Below are positions 8,092 through 15,365 of a DNA stretch of 19,486 nucleotides, one piece after another. The stretch is from an uncultured Azohydromonas sp. (lineage in GTDB: Bacteria; Pseudomonadota; Gammaproteobacteria; Burkholderiales; Burkholderiaceae_C), in the NCBI RefSeq assembly GCF_937926365.1, contig NZ_CALAOH010000020.1:1-19486 (forward strand), in the 5' to 3' direction. Position 1 is the stretch's first letter. The number at the start of each line of letters is the position of its first letter. A program made the position numbers and the translations under genes. Under the pieces are notes generated by a model. That model did no database searches. It saw only the letters and a list, made by a program, of their open reading frames with translations, and had not been told where the DNA came from.

Positions 8092-8355
8092 CATTCGTCA
8101 CGAAAGCCCCGGCCGCCCAGCGCCCGGGGCTCAACTGCATCTACTTACGCCTCCCAAGATGCCGTAACGCGCGCTGCAGCATCGCGTGGCATTGTTCGGT
8201 CCGTGCCGCTCACGTGCTTCTTCGTGGGCAAGCGCAATCCCTGTAGACCCTGAGCACAGAAGGCGCCCGACATAAGCGCCCGCCAGGTCCGCTTGTGCCC
8301 AAGTCCGGGTATGCACGCTTTGGCGTGCATGCCGGGGCGAGCCATTGACTGACCG
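8092..8355. other. Intergenic region with two hairpins, possible fds transcription end
   Basis: An 8-bp perfect inverted repeat (AGCCCCGG at 8105-8112, CCGGGGCT at 8124-8131) lies 13 bp after the fdsA stop. It could end transcription, though no T-run follows. A second hairpin, ATGCACGC-TTTG-GCGTGCAT at 8311-8330, lies 25 bp before the lipoprotein start and could be an operator or a 5'-UTR structure. No gene of the fdsC or fdsD type is present. Confidence 0.4.
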
Positions 8356-9648
8356 ATGAAACTCACGACCCAAAGAAAGCTTTTGGCAATTGCCATCGCG
8401 TGCACCGCCCTTCTTGGTGCATGCGGCGGAGGCGAAGACCTCCAGAATGAAACTGCTGCGCAGACCGAGGTTGCGACTTCATTGGCCAGCGCTGAGAGAG
8501 AAACCGCTGCGGGTTTGACGACGGCCGCCACGGTGGATACTTCCGGCCGTTATGGTCCTGACGATTTCGTGGGCGACGACGCTCCGCAACTGGACCCGCT
8601 GACTTTCGTGCGTGAAATGGCCGCTGAAAATGGCCCGCTGTCCGCGTCGCTCGCGGCCGGTGGCGTGACCAAGTGGAATCCGGGCCATTACGTCGAATTC
8701 GGTTCGAAAGCCGGTGATTTCGTCATCGATGCCGGCCTGAATGAGACCGCCAATATGCCTTTCGTGAAGGGCATCATGGTGCGTGCCAGCTGGTGGCAGA
8801 TGGAAAAGGGCAAGGGTCAATACGACTTCTCGCGCGTGGACCGGTACCTGGGCAAGGCCAAGGCCAAGGGCAAGCGCCTGTTCTTGACCATCGGCACCAA
8901 GACCTTCGACGGCGACAAGGCCGTGCCCGACTACCTGCGCACGGCGCAGTACGGCGGCGGCGCCTTCCGCATCGGCACCATCCGGGGCACCTACGGCGAG
9001 AACGCGTCGCTGCACAACGACGCCACGCGTGACCGCCTGATCGCCCTGATCCAGGCCCTGGGCAAGCGCTACAACCGCGACAACAACTTCGAAGGCATCA
9101 CCTTCAACGAGACGGCCTTCGGCATGATGGTCAAGCCGCTGTCCGACGCGCAGAAGGTGAAATTCTTCTCCAACCTGGCGAAAGTCGATGCGGCGGCGCG
9201 CGCGGCTTTCCCCAACAGCGTGGTAATTCAGTTCATCAATTACCCGTCCAATCTCGTGCCGCCGCTGTTTACCGCCATGAAGGCCAATGGCGTGGGCATG
9301 GGTGGTCCGGACGTTTTCATCAACGATCCGAACCTGGAGAAATCCGCTTATCGCTTCAATGCCGAAGCCAAGGGCATTGTGCCCATTGGCATGAAGGTGG
9401 AATCCGATTCCTATGAAGCGGTCCGGCACGGCGGCCCGTATACCAAAGTGGATGTGCGCAAGATCTACTCCTTCGCACGCGATCGACTGCACAGCAATTA
9501 CGTCTTCTGGTATCGGCATACGGCCAAGCACAATCCCTGGAACGACGTGCTGCGCATGTTCAAGGGCGAGGCATTCCCCACGAACAGCGCCGGCGGCCTG
9601 AATGCGGCTTGCCCGACGAAATTCGCGTCCTGCGCGCCCAAGCTCTAA
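8356..9648 (+). CDS. Secreted lipoprotein, TIM-barrel glycoside-hydrolase-like
   Basis: This 430-residue protein has a lipoprotein signal: a basic start, a hydrophobic segment and the lipobox LGAC with Cys23. GGGED after the Cys suggests outer-membrane placement or surface anchoring. A low-complexity Ala/Thr/Glu linker (about 27-65) leads to a folded domain. That domain has YVEFGSKAGDF, GIMVRASWWQMEKGKGQYDF (a pattern common in family-42/5-like barrels, where the residue run W-x-x-x-E-x-x-x-G-x-Y-D-F marks a barrel strand and loop), KGKRLFLTIGTKTF and GITFNETAFG. In the last motif, Asn-Glu resembles the acid/base Asn-Glu of clan GH-A. I therefore suggest a glycosidase-like protein, with the substrate unknown and enzymatic activity unproven. 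Codon use looks less GC-biased at both ends than in the fds genes. It ends at a strong terminator and stands alone. Confidence 0.7.
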   Translation: MKLTTQRKLLAIAIACTALLGACGGGEDLQNETAAQTEVATSLASAERETAAGLTTAATVDTSGRYGPDDFVGDDAPQLDPLTFVREMAAENGPLSASLAAGGVTKWNPGHYVEFGSKAGDFVIDAGLNETANMPFVKGIMVRASWWQMEKGKGQYDFSRVDRYLGKAKAKGKRLFLTIGTKTFDGDKAVPDYLRTAQYGGGAFRIGTIRGTYGENASLHNDATRDRLIALIQALGKRYNRDNNFEGITFNETAFGMMVKPLSDAQKVKFFSNLAKVDAAARAAFPNSVVIQFINYPSNLVPPLFTAMKANGVGMGGPDVFINDPNLEKSAYRFNAEAKGIVPIGMKVESDSYEAVRHGGPYTKVDVRKIYSFARDRLHSNYVFWYRHTAKHNPWNDVLRMFKGEAFPTNSAGGLNAACPTKFASCAPKL

Positions 9649-9675
9649 ACCAAAAACCATCACCCTCCTTGAACG

Positions 9676-9700
9676 GGCCGGCACTGCCGGCCTTTTTTTT
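9676..9700 (+). terminator. Intrinsic terminator after the lipoprotein gene
   Basis: A perfect 7-bp GC-rich stem (GGCCGGC, loop ACT, GCCGGCC) at 9676-9692 is followed directly by eight T residues at 9693-9700. This is the textbook form of a rho-independent terminator, 27 bp after the stop codon. Confidence 0.95.
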
Positions 9701-10265
9701 GCCTGTCCACCCCGTGCCCGGCTCCAGGCCTTGCCGCAGGACTTGCGGCAGCCGCTACCGGGCCTAGGCGGGCCTCGCGCGCCGCGCATGCAGGCCCCTA
9801 CGCGCGGCGCGCGGCAAGCCGCGGCGGCGGCATCCACGCCGCTCCATGGCGGCCGGGCCTGTTTCGCCGCAAGGCTTCAGCTCCACACAACGGTTGCACG
9901 CACAACGTCATGCGATCCGCATCCATCGTCGCCCCCGCATGCAGCACTGCCAGGGCGCCCCAATGGCGTGCGCCCGGCAAGCGCTTTCGTGAGTCCTCAC
10001 CTCCATGCAATCCGACCGCTTGCAGCGTCCGGCCACGGACGCGAAGCGGACCTGAACCGGCCTGGGCCGGCCTGCACCGGACCTGGAACACCGCCGACAA
10101 CGCTTGCGGCAGCACATGCCGCACCCCCGTAAAACCCTCCATAGACCGCCGACGGGCTATGTCATAGGCAACGAAGCTGTAACGCAGCGTGACGTCGGCG
10201 GCGTTGGTCAATCCCCTTTCAGGGCGCTTTCGCAACGGTGGCCATGGCAAGTTGTACCCATACAT
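9701..10265. other. Gene-free stretch with strong GC-rich inverted repeats
   Basis: No open frame here shows a recognisable protein or a good start. Structure is present: TGCCGCA/TGCGGCA at 9732-9750 (7-bp stem, 5-nt loop), and a perfect 12-bp inverted repeat with arms at 9776-9787 and 9802-9813 around a 14-nt loop. Near 10030-10095 the sequence repeats CCGGCCTG and CCGGACCTG units. None of these has a T-run or a known RNA fold that I can recognise. Confidence 0.5.
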
Positions 10266-10284
10266 GACAATGGTTCTCATTCGC
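10252..10284 (+). promoter_or_regulatory. Fur-box-like operator and possible promoter of the nitroreductase gene
   Basis: The 19-mer GACAATGGTTCTCATTCGC at 10266-10284 matches the Fur consensus GATAATGATAATCATTATC at 13 of 19 positions, including the AATG and CATT cores. A possible promoter, TTGTAC at 10252-10257 and TCTCAT at 10275-10280 with 17-bp spacing, would place the box across the -10 region, the usual place for repression by iron-loaded Fur. The ATG at 10306 is 22 bp downstream. The match is by eye and the promoter is inferred. Confidence 0.55.
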
Positions 10285-10305
10285 CTGCCCCATGGTGTGA
10301 ACGAC

Positions 10306-10938
10306 ATGAGCCTGCCTTCCGAACCCGCCACCTCGCTTGCCGCCACCGTCCCAGGGCCCGAAGGGGACCTGGCAGCACTGGCGCAGGCGCTCATCACTTC
10401 GCGCCAGAGCGTGCTGCCCAAGCGGCTGGCCGAGCCGGGCCCCGACGCCCAGCAGTTGCAGCGGCTGCTGCTGGCGGCCGCGGCGGCGCCGGACCATGGC
10501 GAGCTGCGGCCATGGCGCTTCGTCATCGTGCCGGCGGCCAAGCGCGTGCTGCTGGCCGACATGTTCGAAGCCGCGCTGCTGGACCGCGACGCCCGGGCCA
10601 CGGCGATCGAGCGCGAGGCCGCGCGCGAGAAAGCGCACCGGGCGCCGCTGCTGATGCTGGCGGTCGCCAAGCTGGGGCCGGCGCAGCCCGACATGCCGGC
10701 GCCGGAGCGGCTGGTGTCGCTGGGCGCGGCGCTGCAGAACCTGCTGCTGCTGGCGCACGCCATGGGTTTTGGTGCCGGGCTCACCAGCGGACAGGCGATG
10801 CAGTCGCCACGGTTGCGCACGCTGTTCAGCCTGCTGCCGGGTGAAGAGGCGGTGTGCTTCGTCAGCGTGGGCAGCGTGACGCAGCGCAAGCCGATGCGCC
10901 CGCGCCCCAGTCCGCACGAGATCGCCAGCGAGCTGTAA
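10306..10938 (+). CDS. Nitroreductase-family FMN-dependent oxidoreductase (YdjA-like)
   Basis: This 210-residue protein belongs to the nitroreductase family, small FMN enzymes that use NAD(P)H and usually act as homodimers in the cytoplasm. Family features are SRQSVLPKRL (32-41, phosphate/FMN-binding Arg), APDHGELRPWRF (61-72), the helix SLGAALQNLLLLAHAMGFGAGLTSG from residue 138 (FMN-side helix and loop), and VSVGSVTQRKPMRPRP near the end. The compact size and the PDHGxLxPWRF pattern resemble the YdjA/NitroR branch. The frame is open 117 nt further upstream, but a Fur-like box and promoter lie there, so I start at 10306 (MSLPSEP); the Shine-Dalgarno is weak. The substrate is unknown. If the Fur box is real, expression rises under iron limitation. 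Confidence 0.85.
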   Translation: MSLPSEPATSLAATVPGPEGDLAALAQALITSRQSVLPKRLAEPGPDAQQLQRLLLAAAAAPDHGELRPWRFVIVPAAKRVLLADMFEAALLDRDARATAIEREAAREKAHRAPLLMLAVAKLGPAQPDMPAPERLVSLGAALQNLLLLAHAMGFGAGLTSGQAMQSPRLRTLFSLLPGEEAVCFVSVGSVTQRKPMRPRPSPHEIASEL

Positions 10939-11012
10939 AGGCGCGGGACGGAGGCCGGTTCGGCCGCGGCCGGGCGTTCAGCGCGCAGCGCAGCGAATCC
11001 GCCGCGACGCCC

Positions 11013-11375
11013 TTACGCGTCGCAAGGCCACAGCCGGTGCAGCAGCTCGTGAGCCCAGTCCGGCAGCGTCGCGCCGGGCGCGTCCGCCAACCAGGCTTCC
11101 ACCTGCTCGTAGTCGTCGCCTTCGATCACGGCCTCGTGCGCCAGTTCGCCCTGACCACGCACGCTGAACTTCAGCCATCCCCGCTCGGCGCTTTCCCATG
11201 CCAGCGCGATGGCGCCATCGGGCTCCACCGTCACTTCCGGCGCCGGCCAAGCCGCCGCGGTGAGCTCGATCAGGCGCTGCGCCTCGTGCAGCGTGGGCGG
11301 CGTAGGTGCGCGCCAGCCACGCTCGGCAATGAAGAGTTGGGCTTCGGACAGGGCGGATGACAGCAGGGGTGACAT
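11013..11375 (-). CDS. Conserved-looking hypothetical protein
   Basis: This 120-residue acidic soluble protein begins MSPLLSSALSEAQLFIAERG and contains VTVEPDGAIALAWESAERGWLKFSVRGQG from about residue 48, which looks like a beta-rich core, and then EGDDYEQVEAWLADA and DWAHELLHRLW. I do not recognise a family. It has no leader peptide, membrane segment or metal-binding cluster. It converges on the nitroreductase gene with a 74-bp gap containing a 12-bp GC palindrome at 10961-10972. I call it a gene because its codon use matches that of its neighbours and the amino-acid pattern is protein-like, unlike the antisense frames. The start at 11375 lacks a good Shine-Dalgarno, so the true start could be later. 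Confidence 0.65.
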   Translation of the reverse strand: MSPLLSSALSEAQLFIAERGWRAPTPPTLHEAQRLIELTAAAWPAPEVTVEPDGAIALAWESAERGWLKFSVRGQGELAHEAVIEGDDYEQVEAWLADAPGATLPDWAHELLHRLWPCDA

Positions 11376-11524
11376 GGTGGCGATGGTAGGAGCAAGGCGA
11401 GACGGTCCGCGGCGGACTCACCGCCACGCCCGGCCTCGGCTTGGCTCGCTCGGGGCTGGCTGCGCTGGCGTGGAACGAGCACCAGGCCGTCCAGATCGTG
11501 CTCGCCCCGTCTTCATACCCTGAT

Positions 11525-11554
11525 AATTCTTGTTATGCAGGTACAACAAATATT
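11525..11554. promoter_or_regulatory. AT-rich inverted-arm site upstream of the recombinase gene (candidate recombination core or operator)
   Basis: In an otherwise very GC-rich stretch, AATTCTTGTTA (11525-11535) and CAACAAATATT (11544-11554, reverse complement AATATTTGTTG) form 11-bp arms that match at 8 of 11 positions around an 8-bp spacer (TGCAGGTA). Two inverted arms with a 6-8-bp spacer is the architecture of tyrosine-recombinase core sites such as dif, loxP and FRT. The site lies 120 bp before the recombinase start. It could instead be a promoter or operator; the assignment is inferred from form and position. Confidence 0.45.
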
Positions 11555-11674
11555 CGGCCTACCAGCCATGGAGGGCGGCGCATGGGGAGTGCCGGCTGCG
11601 GCTCCAGGCTGCGAGCAGGCCCGAGGCCGTGGCGTTTCGAGTCATTGGCCGCGGGCCGGTGGCCGGTCCGGGAC

Positions 11675-13864
11675 ATGACGGCGCCGCTGGTGGCGCCGCG
11701 GCGTGGCCGGCCGCGCGGCAGCCGGACCGAGGTGACATCCTCGCAGGCGCTGCTGCGGCTGCATCACTTCAGCTTCCTGCGGGCGCTGGCCGAGGGCGTG
11801 AGCCTGCGCGCGGCCTGGGAGCGGTACATGGCTTTCGCGGGCGGGCCGGACGACGAGCGCCATTTCGCGGCGCAGGCGCGCCGGCTGCGGCGCCAGATCG
11901 CGCAGGCGGCACGGGCGCATGGCCTGGACGAGGTGGCGGCCGAGGCACTGGCGGAACCGGCAGCGGCCACCGCGGACGCAGGCATGCCGTCCTTACAGGA
12001 CTGGATCGCCCAGTCCTGCGAAGCAGGCGGTTTCCACCCCGAAGACCGGGACCCGGCGGAATGGCTGCGCGAGTACCAGGCCGAGTTCGGGCTCGACGCG
12101 GCGGTGCTGCCGCAGCCGGCCACCGCCGGCTTGGCGCCGCGCCCGGTCCGGCTGGGGGCGCTCAACCGGCTGGCCACGGCGCTGTCCGCGCCGCCGTCGC
12201 TGGAGGACGCGCTCGCGTTGTGGCTCACGCCCACGTTGTCCGCCGCGCTGCGCGGGGCCGGGCTGCTGACGCTGCGCGACCTGGCGGACTTCGCCAACGC
12301 GCATGGCGCGCGCTGGCACCGGCGGGTGCCGGGCGTGGGCACGGTGCGGGCCGGGCGGCTGCTGGACTGGCTGCGGCCGTTGGCCGAGTCGCTGGGCCAT
12401 CCGCTGCGGGAGGCAGCGCTGCAGCCCGCGCGGCAACTGGCTCTGGCGCGCGAGCGGGCGCTGGTGGCCGTGCAGGACCGCCGCTTGGGCATCGTCCCGC
12501 TGGAGCGGCTGGCGGTGCCGCCCGATCTCGACGGCCGGCATGGCGTGTTCCGCCTGGCCACGCCCAACGTGCTGGGGGCCTCGACCGACCTGGAGGCCTT
12601 GCGCGCCTGGTTGCAGCGCTATGCGATGTCGCCGCGCACCCATGCCTCCTACGCGCGCGAGGCCGAGCGCTTTTACCTGTGGTGCCTGTGCGTGCGCCGC
12701 AAGCCGCTGTCCTCGGTGCAGGAAGAGGATTTACATGCCTACCGCGGCTTCATCGCCAATCCGCCCGGGGACTGGCTGCAGCCGCGCCAGGAAGGCCGCG
12801 ACAGCGAGCACTGGCGCCCTTTCCGCGGCCCGCTGAGCCCGCTGTCGCAGCGCCACGCGCTCACCGTGATCGCCTCGATGCTGGGCGCGCTGATGAAGGC
12901 GGGCTACCTGGGCGCCAACGCCGCGGCCGGCGTGGCGCCGCACCTGAAGCTGCCGCGCCCGGGCATCGACGTGCGGCGCAGCTTCGACGAGGCGCAGTGG
13001 CGCTGGCTGATGTCGTGCTGGGAGGCGCTGTACCGCGAGGCCGGTGCGCCCGGTGGCCTGGCCGACCTGGGACCGGACGCCAAGCCCGCCCGCGCCCGCA
13101 GCCTGCGCCGGCTGCGGCTGGTGCTGGAGTTGGGGGCCACCACCGGGCTGCGGCTGATCGAGCTGTGCACCGCGCGCCTGTCCGGGCTGCGGCGCGAGCG
13201 TTTCGAGGGCGAGTCCGTGTGGATGCTGGAAGTGCTGGGCAAGGGACACCGGCGCCGCAGCGTGCCGATCTACGACGACATCAAGGCCCTCATCGACCGG
13301 CACCAGGCGGACATGGAGGCGGCGGGCGTCGGCCACGAACCGGCGGCGCCGCTGCGCACGCTGCTCACGCCGGCGGGCACCGGTGGCATGCCCGTGGACG
13401 GTGCCGACGCGCCATGGCCCGGGATGGAAAGCGACAGCACCCATGTCCGTGGCGGTGCGCCACGGGCGCAGCGCCCGCTCATCGGCGCGCTGCGTGGCGC
13501 GGTACCGCGCTGGCGCCTGGACGCGCAAGGCGTGCCCACGCTGGAGCCCGGCCGCCAGGCCGACCGCTGGGGCGCGCTGGAACCGTCGGCGCTGTACCAG
13601 TCGCTCAAGCGGCTGCTCCGCCACGCGGGCGAGCGCGCGCATAAAGCCCAGCCGCCACTGGACGGCGACGCCTTCCGCGGCGCCTCCACGCACTGGCTGC
13701 GGCATTTCTTCGCGAACAACGCGGCGGCCGACGGCGTGCTGCCGGTGGCGCTGATGGGCGCCATGGGGCACGCCGATCTCAAGACCACCTCGCTCTACAC
13801 GCGGCCGGAGCAGCAGCTCATGCTGCGCGAACTGGCCAAGGTGCGGCGGCGTGGCGGAGGTTGA
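11675..13864 (+). CDS. Tyrosine recombinase/integrase with DUF3701-like N-terminal extension
   Basis: This 729-residue protein is a site-specific tyrosine recombinase. The catalytic set is visible: Arg493 in TTGLRLIEL, Lys523 in LGKGHRR, His673 and Arg676 in HWLRH, His699 in MGHADL, and the nucleophile Tyr708 in SLYTR. A SAM-like core-binding domain (about 305-430) precedes it. The first 240 residues form an extension like the DUF3701 domain found in large beta-proteobacterial integrases, including a helix-hairpin-helix-like segment VPGVGTVRAGRLLDWL at 218-233. An insert of roughly 110 residues lies between the Lys and HxxR boxes (about 545-655). An alternative ATG at 11582 has GGAGGG well placed and would add 31 residues; I prefer 11675 because the basic PRRGRPRGS start is family-like. 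Neighbouring par and rep genes suggest dimer resolution or replicon integration; this is inference. Confidence 0.9.
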   Translation: MTAPLVAPRRGRPRGSRTEVTSSQALLRLHHFSFLRALAEGVSLRAAWERYMAFAGGPDDERHFAAQARRLRRQIAQAARAHGLDEVAAEALAEPAAATADAGMPSLQDWIAQSCEAGGFHPEDRDPAEWLREYQAEFGLDAAVLPQPATAGLAPRPVRLGALNRLATALSAPPSLEDALALWLTPTLSAALRGAGLLTLRDLADFANAHGARWHRRVPGVGTVRAGRLLDWLRPLAESLGHPLREAALQPARQLALARERALVAVQDRRLGIVPLERLAVPPDLDGRHGVFRLATPNVLGASTDLEALRAWLQRYAMSPRTHASYAREAERFYLWCLCVRRKPLSSVQEEDLHAYRGFIANPPGDWLQPRQEGRDSEHWRPFRGPLSPLSQRHALTVIASMLGALMKAGYLGANAAAGVAPHLKLPRPGIDVRRSFDEAQWRWLMSCWEALYREAGAPGGLADLGPDAKPARARSLRRLRLVLELGATTGLRLIELCTARLSGLRRERFEGESVWMLEVLGKGHRRRSVPIYDDIKALIDRHQADMEAAGVGHEPAAPLRTLLTPAGTGGMPVDGADAPWPGMESDSTHVRGGAPRAQRPLIGALRGAVPRWRLDAQGVPTLEPGRQADRWGALEPSALYQSLKRLLRHAGERAHKAQPPLDGDAFRGASTHWLRHFFANNAAADGVLPVALMGAMGHADLKTTSLYTRPEQQLMLRELAKVRRRGGG

Positions 13865-13882
13865 ACGGGTGCGCGGCAGCGG

Positions 13883-13899
13883 GTGAGGGTTTTCGGGAT
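13883..13899 (+). repeat. Outlying iteron 1
   Basis: GTGAGGGTTTTCGGGAT matches the iterons near rep (consensus GTGAGgaTTTTCgGGAt) at 16 of 17 positions. It lies 18 bp after the recombinase stop, over 4 kb from the main array. Confidence 0.75.
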
Positions 13900-13924
13900 G
13901 AAAGCCCAGTCCGGCATGGGCAGG

Positions 13925-13943
13925 GTGTTGAACGGTTCAACAC
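13925..13943. promoter_or_regulatory. parS-like site 1 (GTGTTGAAC-G-GTTCAACAC)
   Basis: This perfect 19-bp odd palindrome is centred at 13934. In this copy the symmetry continues outward to 16-bp arms (13918-13950). It could also form a strong hairpin in recombinase mRNA, but no T-run follows. Confidence 0.8.
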
Positions 13944-14093
13944 CCTGCCCCGCGCTGGCACGCGGCCTGGTCGCGGGATGAACGCCCTGGCCTGTTGCTT
14001 GCGCCCGTGAGCCGGTGGGCGCGGTCTTGCAGGGGGCTGGGTGTCTGCGGCATCGAAGGCCATCGTTGCGAAACCGGGCGCCGCATGCTGAAG

Positions 14094-14110
14094 GTGAGAT
14101 TTTTCGGGAG
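14094..14110 (+). repeat. Outlying iteron 2
   Basis: GTGAGATTTTTCGGGAG keeps the GTGAG and TTTTCGGGA cores of the rep-proximal iterons, in the same orientation, 211 bp after outlying iteron 1. Confidence 0.65.
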
Positions 14111-14132
14111 CCATGACAGCGAAAGTCCGCCC

Positions 14133-14141
14133 TGTGGACAA
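14133..14141 (-). promoter_or_regulatory. DnaA-box-like sequence
   Basis: TGTGGACAA (reverse complement TTGTCCACA) differs at one position from the DnaA consensus TTATNCACA. It lies 23 bp after outlying iteron 2 and just before an AT-rich stretch. A one-mismatch 9-mer can occur by chance; the context raises its value. Confidence 0.4.
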
Positions 14142-14356
14142 TACCTGTTCGCTGAACGGTTTTTGCGTTTTTCCTCAAAAATTCGTAAACACACCCACGC
14201 TTCTTGATCTCGAACCCGGAGCGAAGGATTCAGGACAAGCGTGGCTCGGCCACCCGCCGCGTATCCAGGAATGCAGGCCTACGGCCCTCGAAGTCGCATC
14301 GGCCGGAAATGCGTCGTGAGTGGGCAAGCCGTGGAGCGGCCCGGCACGGGGACCAT

Positions 14357-14375
14357 GTGTTGAACCGTTCAACAC
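14357..14375. promoter_or_regulatory. parS-like site 2 (centre C)
   Basis: GTGTTGAACCGTTCAACAC is a perfect odd palindrome with C as the central base, that is, the same sequence as site 1 in opposite orientation. Confidence 0.8.
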
Positions 14376-14662
14376 CCGGCTGGCATGGGCATGCATTCCT
14401 GCCCTGCCCTGGCTGGGATCAGCTTCACAGCGGCTGTTTCCGCGGCCCGGGACTCCTTCGAGCACGTACCCTGATGCGAACGTTCGGGTCAGCATGTCCA
14501 GATGCCCTGCGAGGCGCTGTGCGGCCATACGTGAGCATCTACGGGATGCCCGCGGCCCACAGCAATGGCGCTTCGCACAGCGGGCAGCCGGGCACTCCTT
14601 CCGTGCCCTGTAAGGGCGAGGCTGCTGGCAACGTGCCCACAATGGCAGCACGTCACGGCGGG

Positions 14663-14681
14663 GTGTTGAACGGTTCAACAC
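14663..14681. promoter_or_regulatory. parS-like site 3 (centre G)
   Basis: GTGTTGAACGGTTCAACAC is an exact copy of site 1, without extended flanking symmetry. Confidence 0.8.
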
Positions 14682-14749
14682 TCGTCGAGATCCGCGCAGC
14701 GCGCGGTGGCGTGCCGTCATCAGGCCGCTCCCAGATAGCGTGCTGCGGG

Positions 14750-14800
14750 CCCGTCCGCCATTGCCGGACGGGAGCCCGGGGTAGGCCGCCGTCCCGGGCT
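14750..14800. repeat. Two tandem 8-bp hairpins
   Basis: CCCGTCCG/CGGACGGG (14750-14772, 7-nt loop) is followed without a gap by AGCCCGGG/CCCGGGCT (14773-14800, 12-nt loop). Both stems are perfect. Neither has a T-run. Their role is unknown. Confidence 0.5.
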
Positions 14801-15268
14801 TGGCCGGTTGGCAATTCGCACGGTTGCCGTGCAGGATGCGCCTGCTGCGCCGGTACGCCGTCCAGCAGAGGACAGGCCTTCACACCGTCCGCAGACTCTC
14901 TCCCCTACGGCCACGGAAGCGGCAGTGCGCTGCCATCCCCGCCTGCGGGTACTGCCATCCGGGGAAACCTGCGACGCCAGGATGCCTCGCGTGCCGTAGT
15001 GCCAGCCACGGAAAAAACGTCGTCATCCCGTGCATGGTCGGAGCCCTGGATGCCGCGAACCAGTCCCCGGCGCCGGCACGTAATCCGAACTGCCTGCGAC
15101 AGCTGGAGGCACTCCCGCCTGCGCGCGACCGAGAAATCAAGCAGCGCGACTCACGAGGTGCCATGGCTCGTCGCTTCCCCGGATACCCGTGGGCTTCCGC
15201 CGGAAGGCCGACCGGGTGGGCCGGCAGGCCGCGTTGCAGCCGGCAAGGCGATCGGCCCGCGCACGCGG

Positions 15269-15287
15269 GTGTTGAACCGTTCAACAC
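15269..15287. promoter_or_regulatory. parS-like site 4 (centre C)
   Basis: GTGTTGAACCGTTCAACAC, with symmetry extending to 14-bp arms (15264-15292). It lies 78 bp from site 5, centre to centre. Confidence 0.8.
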
Positions 15288-15346
15288 CCGCGCGGCAACC
15301 CCGTGGAGACACACCCCGAAAGCTCTCCGGAGTCGAGCCACGGAGG

Positions 15347-15365
15347 GTGTTGAACGGTTCAACAC
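15347..15365. promoter_or_regulatory. parS-like site 5 (centre G)
   Basis: GTGTTGAACGGTTCAACAC lies directly downstream of the parB terminator, 6 bp from its T-run. Confidence 0.8.

Noticed and set aside
3470..8094. Long minus-strand open frames opposite fdsGB and fdsA
   Set aside because: Composition is Arg/His/Ala/Gln-rich without recognisable motifs, while the plus strand has complete cofactor-binding motifs.
9798..10889. 363-codon minus-strand frame opposite the nitroreductase gene
   Set aside because: It is Ser/Arg-rich with no family pattern, and it overlaps the well-supported nitroreductase gene and its promoter.
14204..15260. Small genes in the partition region
   Set aside because: No frame combines a plausible Shine-Dalgarno, a credible start and protein-like composition. 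I report the stretch as gene-free.
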